A stretch of 64,000 nucleotides of DNA, from positions 21,745 to 85,744 of the forward strand of contig CAJUKJ010000006.1 of NCBI GenBank assembly GCA_910587365.1, written 5' to 3'. Under the pieces are notes generated by a model. That model ran no database searches. It saw only the letters and a list, made by a program, of their open reading frames with translations, and was not told the DNA's origin. Origin of the DNA: an uncultured Christensenellaceae bacterium (lineage in GTDB: Bacteria; Bacillota; Clostridia; Christensenellales; Borkfalkiaceae). Positions 33,492 to 42,406 of the stretch are shown one piece after another. The first letter of the stretch is position 1. Each line of letters opens with the position of its first letter. A program made the translations under genes and the position numbers.

Positions 33492-33524
33492 AGACAAATT
33501 ATTTTCTTCTTACAAATATATAAT
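33492..33524 (+). promoter_or_regulatory. possible Spo0A-type spoIIE promoter (21-nt spacer)
   Basis: AAGACA (33492-33497), 21-nt spacer, TATAAT (33519-33524), 7 nt before the ATG. Long-spaced sigma-A promoters activated by Spo0A drive spoIIE and spoIIG in Bacillus. No convincing 0A box (TGTCGAA) was found upstream; TTCGAGC at about 33409 is only a partial match. Confidence 0.4.
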
Positions 33525-33531
33525 GTAAGTT

Positions 33532-35796
33532 ATGAAATTTAAAATAAGCGCGAAAAGCGTCGTTCTTTATCTTTCCTTTGCCGCGGCGGCGGTATTTACC
33601 AATAAAGCCGTTGACGGCGTGCCTCTTTCACTTGGATTATATTTTGCAATGCTGCTGTGCGGAACCAACCTTATTATAACCCCCGCACTGTATGTCCTTG
33701 CATCTATTATACACCTTAACTGGATAAACATCCTGCTTGCTCTTTTCGAGGCGGTTTTTCTATGCCTTGTAACGTTTATTTACCGCAAATCAAAGCGTAA
33801 AATTCGCATAGAAGCCGCGGCTTATCTTGCCATTGCGCTTGCACCGTACATAACCTTTGCGCCCTGGAAGGGTACGGACGGACTTATAATAACCGACAAT
33901 GAATACGCATTAAAGGCAATTGCCGCAGTGGCTATAATAGTATTCGCGTTTTTCTGCTTTAAAACAGTTTACGCCATTATGTACAGAACTATGCGTTGTA
34001 AGTTGCGTGAAGACGAACTTGTTTGCTGTGCGGTAACTTTTACCGCCTTCGGAACGGGACTTTATAACGTTATAGGCTTTTATTCCTACACCGCGCTTGC
34101 CGTAGGGGTGCTTATATTCTGCGTAAGACTTGCCCGCTCCCCTTCCGGGTTGATATGCGCACTCGTACTTGCCGCCCCGCCGTCGATTGTCTCTCTTTCG
34201 CCGGAACCTATGACGGCATACCTTATCGCGGCTGTATTCGCACTTCTTTTTTCGGGTGCGGGAAGAATTGTTCCAAGTGCGATAACGGCAGTGCTTACCG
34301 CAACGTACAGCTATTTTACGGGAAGCTACGACTGTCCCGTCGCGCTGATAGTTTTCCGCGCACTTATGCTGTTTTGCACCTGCGTGCTACCGTCTATACC
34401 GTCGGACAAATACCTTGCTTCGGTTAAAAACAAGCTTCTTGTAAAGGAAGTCCTTTCCGACACCGCAGTGGAAAGGAGTAAACGGCGCACGGGCGAAAAG
34501 CTGTACCGTATTTCCGAAGTGTTCCGTGAGATAGAATGCGCTTTCAATTCTCTCGATGAAGATATAAACGATACGGCGTCGCGTTCAAAGATGCTTGGGG
34601 AATTAAAGGAAAAGTGCTGCAAGCATTGCGAGCGCGCCAAGCACTGCGCAAAAACCAACGTCTATACGGGATTTAAAAGACTTATCGATAACGGCTGTAT
34701 AAAGGGCAAGGTAAACCTTATAGATTTACCTTCCGAAGTTACGGTAAACTGTTCCAACCCTACCGACGTTATGAATAACCTGAATTTTCTGCTTGCCGAA
34801 TACAGACGTTATATGACCGAAGCCGAAAACGCCAAAAGCGGACGTATGCTGCTTGCAGACCAGGCGCACGGCGTTGCAGAGGTAATGAAAACGTGTGCGG
34901 TAGAACTGTGCAGAACCTACGACGAATATTCCGGACTTGAAGAAACGATTAAAAACAAGCTTTCTTCGCGCGGGATTGCCTGTCCGGAGCTGTACGTCAG
35001 CGGCGATAATATGGAAATAAGCGCGGTAGTCTGCGGGAAGGCGGATATAAAAGCTATAACCCGCATTATTTCGGAAACTGCGCAAGCAAAATACCTATTA
35101 AAGGACAAGTTGAGCTATGACGGGGAAAAGAGCTGTTTTGTATTCGGCGTGCCTCCGCGCCTTGACGCGGCTTTCGGCATAGCTTACGCCATAAAGAGCG
35201 GCGAAAAGGTTTCAGGCGACACCCATTCTGTAATAAAAATAAACGAACACAGCTTTTTAATGGCTTTATCCGACGGAATGGGTAGCGGCGAATATGCAAA
35301 AAAAGTTTCAGCAACGGCTATTTCGCTTATAGAAGCGTTTTACCGTGCGGAAATGCCCGAGGGTACTGTACTTAAAACGATAAACAAGCTTCTGTCGTTT
35401 AACCGTGACGAGCGGTTTACCTGCATTGACATTGCAGCGGTTAACCTAAATACGGGAATGGCAGACTTTGTGAAGATAGGCTCGCCCGCGGGAATTATAA
35501 TGCGCGAAGGCGAAATTAAAGTGCTTGAAAGCCAAAGCCTGCCCCTTGGCATATTGGACAACCTGCGTCCTACCGTCTGCACAGAACAGCTTAGAAGCGG
35601 CGATATCGTGGTGTTTATGAGCGACGGAATAACTTCTGCTTTTTCCTCCGCGACCGAGCTTTACGAATTTTTGCAGGAGTTAAAGCCACTGAACCCGCAA
35701 AACTTAGCCGACAAGATACTTGCGGGTGCAAAGAGCCGCGTCCGCACGGTAAACGACGATATGACCGTGCTTTGTACGCGGATATACGAAAAGTAA
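33532..35796 (+). CDS. spoIIE: stage II sporulation protein E (membrane PP2C-type phosphatase)
   Basis: A 754-residue protein. Residues ~1-310 hold about ten membrane segments, ~310-550 form the central regulatory region with paired cysteines (KCCKHCERAKHC), and ~560-754 the PPM phosphatase domain (FLMALSDGMGSGEYAKK, VFMSDGIT, RTVNDDMTVL supplying the metal-binding aspartates). SpoIIE sits at the polar septum and dephosphorylates SpoIIAA to activate sigma-F in the forespore. Family length is about 800. No spoIIA operon is in the window. There is no SD; the ATG lies 7 nt after TATAAT, so a leaderless message is possible. Confidence 0.93.
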   Translation: MKFKISAKSVVLYLSFAAAAVFTNKAVDGVPLSLGLYFAMLLCGTNLIITPALYVLASIIHLNWINILLALFEAVFLCLVTFIYRKSKRKIRIEAAAYLAIALAPYITFAPWKGTDGLIITDNEYALKAIAAVAIIVFAFFCFKTVYAIMYRTMRCKLREDELVCCAVTFTAFGTGLYNVIGFYSYTALAVGVLIFCVRLARSPSGLICALVLAAPPSIVSLSPEPMTAYLIAAVFALLFSGAGRIVPSAITAVLTATYSYFTGSYDCPVALIVFRALMLFCTCVLPSIPSDKYLASVKNKLLVKEVLSDTAVERSKRRTGEKLYRISEVFREIECAFNSLDEDINDTASRSKMLGELKEKCCKHCERAKHCAKTNVYTGFKRLIDNGCIKGKVNLIDLPSEVTVNCSNPTDVMNNLNFLLAEYRRYMTEAENAKSGRMLLADQAHGVAEVMKTCAVELCRTYDEYSGLEETIKNKLSSRGIACPELYVSGDNMEISAVVCGKADIKAITRIISETAQAKYLLKDKLSYDGEKSCFVFGVPPRLDAAFGIAYAIKSGEKVSGDTHSVIKINEHSFLMALSDGMGSGEYAKKVSATAISLIEAFYRAEMPEGTVLKTINKLLSFNRDERFTCIDIAAVNLNTGMADFVKIGSPAGIIMREGEIKVLESQSLPLGILDNLRPTVCTEQLRSGDIVVFMSDGITSAFSSATELYEFLQELKPLNPQNLADKILAGAKSRVRTVNDDMTVLCTRIYEK

Positions 35797-35800
35797 AGTT

Positions 35801-35828
35801 ACGGCAGGCGTTTTATAACGCCTGCCGT
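35801..35828. terminator. bidirectional terminator between spoIIE and malQ
   Basis: ACGGCAGGCGTT / TTAT / AACGCCTGCCGT between convergent genes, with T-rich flank on the spoIIE side. Confidence 0.75.
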
Positions 35829-35850
35829 GATTATTTCGTCTTTTAAAATT

Positions 35851-37353
35851 TTATCTTCTGTATTCCCCGATTGCTTTACGAAGTATTGCAACGTCCCTGC
35901 GGGAGGGCATTTTTTCCATACGGTACTGCCAGTTCCCTTCCGAAGTGGACGGAACGTTCATTCTTGCAGAGGCGTCCAAATTCATTATATCCTGTATTGG
36001 AATAATCGCAGTGTTCGCGTTTGATGCGAACGCGCAGACTATCATTGCCAAAGCCGCCTCTTCGCGCGAAGCGAACGGACAAATCGCATTTTCGCTTTTT
36101 AATGCGGAACGAAGTTGTTTTTTGAAGTCAATAAACTGTTCTTCGTCCATTTCGTTTAAAAAGCCGAGGGTCGTATCGTTATCGTGCGTACCCGTATAAA
36201 CAACCGAGTTTTTTTCTATATTGTGTGGCAGATACGGGTTTGACAGATTATTATCGAAAGCGAATTGCAGTATTTTCATTCCGGGGAAGCCTGTCCTTTC
36301 CCTTAAACGTATAACCCCGCTGTCAAGGACACCCAAGTCTTCCGCTATCATCTGAACGTTGCCAAGCCTTCTTTTAATTTCGTTGAAAAGCCTCATTCCG
36401 GGTCCGGGAAGCCATTCGCCCTCCTCAGCCGTTTCGTTTTCCGCAGGGATTGCGTAATATCTGTCAAGTCCGCGGAAATGGTCTATCCTTATTATATCGT
36501 ACTGCTTTGCGGCGTGTGCGATACGGTTTATCCACCACTCGTAATTGCTTGCCGACATTGCTTCCCAGTCGTACAGAGGGTTGCCCCAAAGCTGACCTTT
36601 TTCAGAAAAATAATCAGGCGGCACACCGGCAACCAAAGTGGGTTTAAGATTATAATCCAATTTGAAAAGTTGCGGATTGCCCCAGACGTCGGAAGAGTCG
36701 TAAGCAACGTAAAGAGGAATATCGCCTATTATTTTAATACCTAACGAGTTAACGTAAGCTTTAAGCTTTTGCCACTGCTTTTCAAAGATAAACTGCACGA
36801 ACTGCCAGAAAAGATAGTCGCTTTTCTGGACCGAACGCTTAAATTCGAGCATTGCAAGCTTTTCCCTGAACTTGTACGCGTCGGGGAAGGTATCGAAACA
36901 GCCGCCGTAACGCGATTTAAGCGACATAAATACGGCGTAATCGTCAAATTCGCCCTTTTCCACGAACGCGGTAAATTCCTTATCCTTGATATTAAAGCGC
37001 GCGTAAGCAAGGCGCAGAATATTGTAGCGTTTGTTATACAACGCCTCGTAATCAACGCTGCCTGCGGGCAATTCCGCTGACTGAAGCTCTTCACTATCCA
37101 AAAGCCCCTCTTCCCTCAATGCTTCGAGGTCAATAAAATAAGGGTTACCCGAATTACAGCATACCGACTGGTAAGGGCTGTCGCCGAAGCCCGTCTGCAC
37201 GGAGGGCAAAATCTGCCAATATTTTACGTGCGCCCTTTTTAAAAGGTCTGCAAACTCATAAGCCTCCCTGCCGAGAGAACCTATTCCGTACTTGTTGGGT
37301 AGCGACGAGATATGGCAAAGCACACCCGCGCCCCTTTCGTAAATTCCGTCCAT
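35851..37353 (-). CDS. malQ: 4-alpha-glucanotransferase (amylomaltase)
   Basis: Start ATG 37353 (AGGT about 7 nt upstream) gives 500 residues; the longer TTG-initiated frame has no SD. GH77 hallmarks: GVLCHISSLPNKYGIGSLG at the N-terminus, the nucleophile region IIRIDHFRGLDRYYA, the general acid/base in MIAEDLG and the YTGTHDNDT motif. It transfers alpha-1,4-glucan segments between maltodextrins in glycogen/starch use. It lies 28 bp after dapL on the same strand, with no sugar-transport genes nearby. Confidence 0.95.
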   Translation of the reverse strand: MDGIYERGAGVLCHISSLPNKYGIGSLGREAYEFADLLKRAHVKYWQILPSVQTGFGDSPYQSVCCNSGNPYFIDLEALREEGLLDSEELQSAELPAGSVDYEALYNKRYNILRLAYARFNIKDKEFTAFVEKGEFDDYAVFMSLKSRYGGCFDTFPDAYKFREKLAMLEFKRSVQKSDYLFWQFVQFIFEKQWQKLKAYVNSLGIKIIGDIPLYVAYDSSDVWGNPQLFKLDYNLKPTLVAGVPPDYFSEKGQLWGNPLYDWEAMSASNYEWWINRIAHAAKQYDIIRIDHFRGLDRYYAIPAENETAEEGEWLPGPGMRLFNEIKRRLGNVQMIAEDLGVLDSGVIRLRERTGFPGMKILQFAFDNNLSNPYLPHNIEKNSVVYTGTHDNDTTLGFLNEMDEEQFIDFKKQLRSALKSENAICPFASREEAALAMIVCAFASNANTAIIPIQDIMNLDASARMNVPSTSEGNWQYRMEKMPSRRDVAILRKAIGEYRR

Positions 37354-37381
37354 AATATTACCTGACTGTCTATTCAAATAA

Positions 37382-38566
37382 TTATTTTTTCAAAAGTGAT
37401 TTTATTCTTGAAACGGCTTCTTTAGTTACTTCCGCACTGCCGAAAGCCGTCAAGCGGAAGAAGCCTTCGCCGTTGTCGCCGAAGCCTGCGCCGGGCGTTC
37501 CTACAACCTGCGCTCCGTTCAATAAGTAGTCGAAAAATTCCCAGCTGCCCATACCGTCCGGACATTTAAGCCAAATGTACGGAGAATTTTTACCGCCCGT
37601 ATACCAAATGTTCAGTTCGTCCATACAATGGGCGATAAGCTTTGCATTATTTCTGTAATAAGCAAGGTTTTGCTGAATTTCCTTTTGTCCCTGAGCGGTA
37701 AATACTGCCGCCGCGCCCTTCTGGACAATGTACGGCACTCCGTTGAATTTGGTTGCCTGGCGGCGGAGCCACGTTTTGTTCGCATTCATACCGTCCGCTT
37801 CGAGCTTTTCGGGTACGATTGTATAACCGCACCTCGTGCCTGTAAAGCCCGCCGTCTTTGAGAACGAGCAAAATTCGATTGCACAGCTCTTTGCACCCTC
37901 AATCTGGAATATGGAACGCGCAAGACTGTCGTCGGTTATAAAGCATTCGTAAGCGGCGTCGTACAAAATAACGGCACCGTTTTCGTTTGCGTAGTCAACC
38001 CATTCTTTAAGCTGGGACTTGGTATACGCCGCACCTGTGGGATTGTTGGGCGAACAGATATAGATAACGTCCGCTTTAATCTTTTTATCGGGCATAGGCA
38101 AAAAGCCGTTCCCCTCGTTTGCGCAGGCATATATAACTTTTCTTCCCGCCATTAAGTTAGTATCGACGTATACGGGGTACACGGGGTCGGGAACAAGAAT
38201 TACGTTATCCTTAGAGAATATATCGAGAATATTGCCGAGGTCTGACTTCGCGCCGTCGGATACGAAAATTTCGTTCAACCCGAGGTCAACGCCGTTGGAC
38301 TTGTAGTATGCGCGTATGCTTTCCCTTAAAAAGTCGTACCCCTCGTAAGGGCCGTAACCTTTAAATGTTTCCTGCTTTGACATATCGTCCACCGCACTGT
38401 GGAGTGCGGAAATAACCGCAGGCGCAAGAGGTAAAGTCACGTCGCCTATGCCGAGTTTTAAAACTTTTTTATCGGGATTGGCGGCAGAATAAGCCGCCGC
38501 GCGGTTTGCCACTTCGGCAAAAAGATAGCTTTCCTTTATGTTTTTGAAATTGGTATTGAGTTTCAT
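37382..38566 (-). CDS. dapL: LL-diaminopimelate aminotransferase
   Basis: A 394-residue fold-type I aminotransferase. DapL features: LKLGIGDVTLPLAP, GYGPYEGYDFLRE, FVSDGAKSDLGNI, CSPNNPTGA and the PLP lysine in CSFSKTAGFTGTRCGYT. It converts tetrahydrodipicolinate to LL-DAP in one step, bypassing the succinylase/acetylase route. DapF, the next enzyme, is encoded at 42407. DAP serves lysine and peptidoglycan and, through the shared pathway, spore dipicolinate. AAGGT precedes the ATG. Confidence 0.95.
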   Translation of the reverse strand: MKLNTNFKNIKESYLFAEVANRAAAYSAANPDKKVLKLGIGDVTLPLAPAVISALHSAVDDMSKQETFKGYGPYEGYDFLRESIRAYYKSNGVDLGLNEIFVSDGAKSDLGNILDIFSKDNVILVPDPVYPVYVDTNLMAGRKVIYACANEGNGFLPMPDKKIKADVIYICSPNNPTGAAYTKSQLKEWVDYANENGAVILYDAAYECFITDDSLARSIFQIEGAKSCAIEFCSFSKTAGFTGTRCGYTIVPEKLEADGMNANKTWLRRQATKFNGVPYIVQKGAAAVFTAQGQKEIQQNLAYYRNNAKLIAHCMDELNIWYTGGKNSPYIWLKCPDGMGSWEFFDYLLNGAQVVGTPGAGFGDNGEGFFRLTAFGSAEVTKEAVSRIKSLLKK

Positions 38567-38595
38567 TTTTTATACCTTACTAATGAAAATTTGAT

Positions 38596-38646
38596 ATGCA
38601 AGCAAGACAAAACGCAAGTGCAACAAAGTATTGCGAAGCTTATACA
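38596..38646. repeat. R1 repeat, internally deleted copy
   Basis: ATGCAAGCAAGACAAAACGC and AAAGTATTGCGAAGCTTATA keep the two ends of R1; the central hairpin is missing. It lies between the dapL start and the pyrG stop, about 5 bp from the latter. Confidence 0.6.
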
Positions 38647-38650
38647 ATCA

Positions 38651-40252
38651 TCAGCCTTTCTTTGAATACTTAACCGCCGCCTTTATAAACTCGCGGAATA
38701 CGGGATGCGCCGACTGGGGACGCGACTTAAATTCGGGATGATACTGGACGCCTATATAGAAATCGTTTTTAGGAATTTCCACCGCTTCCACTAAAAGCCC
38801 GTCGGGGGAGGTTCCCGCAATTTTCATACCTGCTTTTTCAATCTGTTCGCGGAAATCGTTGTTAAATTCATATCTGTGACGGTGGCGTTCGGAAATTTCG
38901 TCCTCGCGGTAAGCCGCTTTCATAATATCGCCTATAACCTTGCAAGGGTATGCGCCCAAACGCATCGTGCCGCCCATTTTAACGCCGTGCTGGTCGGGCA
39001 TAAGGTCTATAACGCAATGCTTGGAGTGCGGGTCGAACTCGGAAGAGTTTGCGTCTGCATATTTTAAAACGTTCCTTGCGTATTCTATAACAGCAGTCTG
39101 CATACCTAAGCATATGCCGAAGTATGGCACATTGTTCTCACGCGCGTACTTTGCGCAGAGTATCATACCCTCTATTCCCCTGTTGCCGAAGCCTCCGGGG
39201 ACGATAATTCCGTCCATACCGCTAAGCTGGTTTTTCACGTTTTTACCTGTCAGCTCCTCGGTATCTACCCACTTAATTTCTACCTTTGCGCCGTTTTCAT
39301 AGCCTGCGTGTGCAAGTGCTTCCGCAACCGAAAGATACGCGTCGTGAAGCTGTACATACTTTCCGCAGAGCGCGATTTTCACTGTCTTGTCGCGTGCGGC
39401 TATCCTTTCCAGCATTTTGTCCCATTCGGTTAAGTCGATGACGCGGGGGTCAAGCTGCAACCTCTTGCAGACGATTTCGGAAAAGTTGCTTTCTTCAAGC
39501 ATTATGGGGCATTGGTATAATACGGGCAAGGTCAAATTTTCTATACAGCATTCGGGTTCGACATTGCAGAACATAGCAATTTTCGCCCTTACGTCCTTTG
39601 GCATACGCTCGTCTACGCGCGCCATTATAATATCGGGGGTTATGCCCATACCCTGCAATTCCTTGACTGAATGCTGAGTGGGTTTGGACTTGAACTCTTC
39701 CGAACCGGAAATATACGGAACAAGCGTCACGTGTATGAAACAGCAGTTTTCCCTGCCCACCTCGCGCGCCACCTGACGGATAGCTTCTATAAAGGGCTGG
39801 CTTTCGATATCGCCTATCGTTCCGCCGATTTCTGTAATGACCACATCGGCGTTAGACGTTTTTCCGACGTTATAAATGAACGTCTTTATTTCGTTGGTAA
39901 CGTGGGGAATTACCTGCACGGTCTGTCCGAGATATTCGCCGTTGCGCTCTTTATTTAAGACGTTCCAATAAACCTTACCCGTGGTAAGGTTGGAATATTT
40001 ATTTAAATTTTCGTCGATAAACCTTTCGTAATGTCCTAAATCGAGGTCGGTTTCCGCGCCGTCGTCGGTTACGAACACCTCGCCGTGCTGGAAAGGACTC
40101 ATTGTGCCGGGGTCTATATTTATGTAGGGGTCAAGCTTCTGCGAAGCAACCTTATACCCCCTGCACTTTAAAAGTCTGCCCAGCGACGCGGCTGTAATTC
40201 CTTTACCTAAACCCGATACAACGCCGCCTGTAACGAAAATATACTTTGTCAT
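38651..40252 (-). CDS. pyrG: CTP synthase
   Basis: The ATG at 40252 has AGGAGAG upstream and gives 533 residues, normal length. The synthetase domain opens with YIFVTGGVVSGLGKGITAAS; the GATase domain has FGICLGMQTA (catalytic Cys) and VQYHPEFKSRP (His/Glu). It makes CTP from UTP, ATP and glutamine. No PyrR site or C-tract attenuator is evident in the leader. Its promoter lies inside the terminator of the preceding lipoprotein gene. Confidence 0.97.
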   Translation of the reverse strand: MTKYIFVTGGVVSGLGKGITAASLGRLLKCRGYKVASQKLDPYINIDPGTMSPFQHGEVFVTDDGAETDLDLGHYERFIDENLNKYSNLTTGKVYWNVLNKERNGEYLGQTVQVIPHVTNEIKTFIYNVGKTSNADVVITEIGGTIGDIESQPFIEAIRQVAREVGRENCCFIHVTLVPYISGSEEFKSKPTQHSVKELQGMGITPDIIMARVDERMPKDVRAKIAMFCNVEPECCIENLTLPVLYQCPIMLEESNFSEIVCKRLQLDPRVIDLTEWDKMLERIAARDKTVKIALCGKYVQLHDAYLSVAEALAHAGYENGAKVEIKWVDTEELTGKNVKNQLSGMDGIIVPGGFGNRGIEGMILCAKYARENNVPYFGICLGMQTAVIEYARNVLKYADANSSEFDPHSKHCVIDLMPDQHGVKMGGTMRLGAYPCKVIGDIMKAAYREDEISERHRHRYEFNNDFREQIEKAGMKIAGTSPDGLLVEAVEIPKNDFYIGVQYHPEFKSRPQSAHPVFREFIKAAVKYSKKG

Positions 40253-40333
40253 AACTCTCCTGTCTGCGCGCTGCGTAAACATACCTTTAAAGATTGCCTA
40301 CGCTTACGCGTTTTCCTTTGAATAATCTATGAT

Positions 40334-40362
40334 ATTATATCACAATAGCGGCGCAATTGCAA
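40334..40362 (-). promoter_or_regulatory. sigma-A promoter of pyrG, within a terminator
   Basis: Minus strand: TTGCAA (40362-40357), 17-nt spacer, TATAAT (40339-40334). The -35 hexamer is in the loop of the terminator stem at 40344-40378 and the spacer includes one arm. Confidence 0.65.
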
Positions 40363-40378
40363 TAATTGCGCCGCTATT
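40344..40378 (-). terminator. terminator stem after the BspA-type lipoprotein gene
   Basis: AATAGCGGCGCAATT / GCAAT / AATTGCGCCGCTATT, 15 bp past the stop codon. No strong T-run follows on the minus strand. Confidence 0.65.
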
Positions 40379-40393
40379 ATTTAATAAAATTTA

Positions 40394-42079
40394 TTAATCC
40401 TTATCGGGAACTTCGTCTGCTGTTTTTTCTACCGTTATTTCCCCGTTGGAGCAGTGAACGGTATATCCGCCCGTCTGGGCATTATTGGGAACGTCAATAC
40501 CGACATGGTAGTCCCAGTTTTTACCCTTTGTAATAGCGTTCCACTGTTCCTTGCTGCCGCCGAAATGGATATCTTTAAGGCTATAATTATTACTAAACGC
40601 ATCTTCGCCGATTATAGTTACGCTTTCGGGAATTGTAACTGCAATAAGAATGTTATTGCCGTCCCGAACCTCACCGATAGACTTAACCGTAATACCGAAA
40701 TACTGCGGTTTAATCGTTAAATGCGTCTGCTTTAAACTATTTGAATAACTATATACAAGACCCTGTTCCGAAACATCGTCGGTAACCTCACGGGGTATAG
40801 TTACCGTTGCATTGCCGTAATTAAATACGGCAACCTGTTCGCCTTCAAAACCATTGTTTTTTACGCTGTAACGTATTTCGGATATGTAACCGCCGTCAAA
40901 TTTAAACGAATAAATACCGTCCTCGTCCGCGATTGAATATGCGTCGTTTTCCGCGTCGTACACGAATGAAGCATAGGCGTCGGCAAGCGGCTTATTACAT
41001 CCCCACATTCCGTCATAGGTTAATACATTTTTCAAACTTTCAAGGAAAGAATACCCGGTGTTGTTTAATTCGTATTTTACCATTTCGGGCGCGTCCTTAT
41101 ACTCGTCGAGCAAATAATCGCTTGTCGTTGCCGTACCCTGCCAATGCAAGGAATCATTATCCTTTGTAAAATAAACCTTATCGGTTTCGTTTATTTGATA
41201 ATATCTTTCAATAATTTTACTGTCGCCCTCAATTGTACCTTCCTGGAAGAAGTACGACAAGCCTTTATCGAGATTGATAATAACACTTTCGGTTTGTTCA
41301 TTGCCCGAGCTGTCGCTCATAGTCATTTCGTAAGAAAAGTTGTCGGACATTATTGTTTTTTGAACCGCTGCCTTCCACTCCGCCTCGGTCAATATTTGCA
41401 AAAGTTCAAGCTCTTCGGTTTTTGCTGTACGGCAGGTTGTGCAACTGTATATCTTTATACCCTTTTCCGTTGAAGTCGAATTTTTAATTACAACCCCTTC
41501 ATCCCAGGTATGACTCGTCTTTTCCGCAAATTTATAGTCTGTGTATCCGCACTTTTGGCAAGTTCTCGTAGAGTAGCCAACCGAAGTGCAGGTAGGTTCC
41601 AATCCGACCGTCCAGCTTGAATAGCTATGGTCGCAATCGGGAATTTTACCCAAGTTTTTTGTGGTTTCGTCGGTAAAGGTAATTACTATTTCGCCCTTGT
41701 CGTTTATTTCCACTTTGGATATACCCAAACCGTCCTCGCCGTCCTCGCCGACGACTTTGCCGAGATTAAGCTCGGTTTTATCGGATAAAACTATTACAAG
41801 TTGCCCATCCTTGTTGATGGTTACAGAGCTTATACCAACACCGTCTTCCCCGTCCTCGCCGTTTGTTCCGTCGGTACCGCTTATCGATGCGATAAACTCT
41901 TCAAGCGTACCGGTATAGCCTAATTCCGTAGCTTTGGCATATGCTGACTGAACAGTGAATACCGTTCCCCATTCGTCGGCTTTTTCCTTGTCTTTATCAT
42001 TGCTGCCGCAAGCCGAAATACCCAACGCACAGCATAAGGAAACTGTAATAGCCAATAATGCAATCAATAATTTTTTCAT
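40394..42079 (-). CDS. BspA-like leucine-rich lipoprotein
   Basis: Start ATG 42079 (AAGGAG 8 nt upstream) gives 561 residues; an upstream in-frame TTG extension is rejected. Signal peptide with lipobox ISAC (Cys24). It then shows a short acidic Gly-X-Y run (GTDGTNGEDGEDG), two related beta segments (ISSVTINKDGQLVIVLSD and ISKVEINDKGEIVITFTD), two CxxC pairs typical of small zinc ribbons (RTCQKCGYTD, YSCTTCRTAK), an all-beta middle and a BspA/LRR_5 segment near the end (ITIPESVTIIGEDAFSNNY). An exported surface protein of unknown role, possibly binding host or polymer ligands (inference). A strong hairpin with T-run lies in its leader. Confidence 0.85.
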   Translation of the reverse strand: MKKLLIALLAITVSLCCALGISACGSNDKDKEKADEWGTVFTVQSAYAKATELGYTGTLEEFIASISGTDGTNGEDGEDGVGISSVTINKDGQLVIVLSDKTELNLGKVVGEDGEDGLGISKVEINDKGEIVITFTDETTKNLGKIPDCDHSYSSWTVGLEPTCTSVGYSTRTCQKCGYTDYKFAEKTSHTWDEGVVIKNSTSTEKGIKIYSCTTCRTAKTEELELLQILTEAEWKAAVQKTIMSDNFSYEMTMSDSSGNEQTESVIINLDKGLSYFFQEGTIEGDSKIIERYYQINETDKVYFTKDNDSLHWQGTATTSDYLLDEYKDAPEMVKYELNNTGYSFLESLKNVLTYDGMWGCNKPLADAYASFVYDAENDAYSIADEDGIYSFKFDGGYISEIRYSVKNNGFEGEQVAVFNYGNATVTIPREVTDDVSEQGLVYSYSNSLKQTHLTIKPQYFGITVKSIGEVRDGNNILIAVTIPESVTIIGEDAFSNNYSLKDIHFGGSKEQWNAITKGKNWDYHVGIDVPNNAQTGGYTVHCSNGEITVEKTADEVPDKD

Positions 42080-42104
42080 GCAAACAACTCCTTTTTGCTT
42101 TTTT

Positions 42105-42167
42105 ACGGGCAAAAAAATAAGGACAACCGTTAAGGTTGCCCGCAATGAGTATCCTTAACGATTGTCC
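42105..42167 (-). promoter_or_regulatory. leader terminator/attenuator of the BspA-like lipoprotein gene
   Basis: On the minus strand, GGACAATCGTTAAGG pairs with CCTTAACGGTTGTCC (15 bp, one G-U) around a 17-nt loop, followed at once by TTATTTTTTT. The loop contains CGGGCAA, complementary to TTGCCCG just after the T-run, so two folds exclude each other. The lipoprotein SD and ATG lie about 30 nt further on. The ~150-nt AT-rich leader upstream (42168-42320) shows TATAAT at about 42320 and a GTACACTTTGTAC palindrome near 42336, with no recognised riboswitch. Confidence 0.55.
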
Positions 42168-42406
42168 AGATCATAATTTTTCGAGAAATCGATTACTAAA
42201 AGTTTTAGAACATTACACGAAAAAAACAGGATACAACAATGCTTGTTTTTAATGTACCAAAACTTTAAAAATTATTAATTTTTATAAAAAATAGACCTCT
42301 CCTTATTAAAATTATAATCTGGACGTACAAAGTGTACCATAGTTTAGCAATTTTTTCAACTGTTTTATAAAATTTATTACAAAAAATAAGCGGTTGCCCG
42401 CTTATT

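Noticed and set aside
33400..33500. Spo0A boxes upstream of spoIIE
   Set aside because: The best match (TTCGAGC near 33409) differs from TTCGACA at two positions, so I do not list it as a site.
36741..37094. 117-codon minus-strand ORF within malQ and similar long shadow frames in giant genes (for example 25070-25759, 57271-57456)
   Set aside because: They lie inside genes with clear family motifs, lack ribosome binding sites and have unlikely composition.
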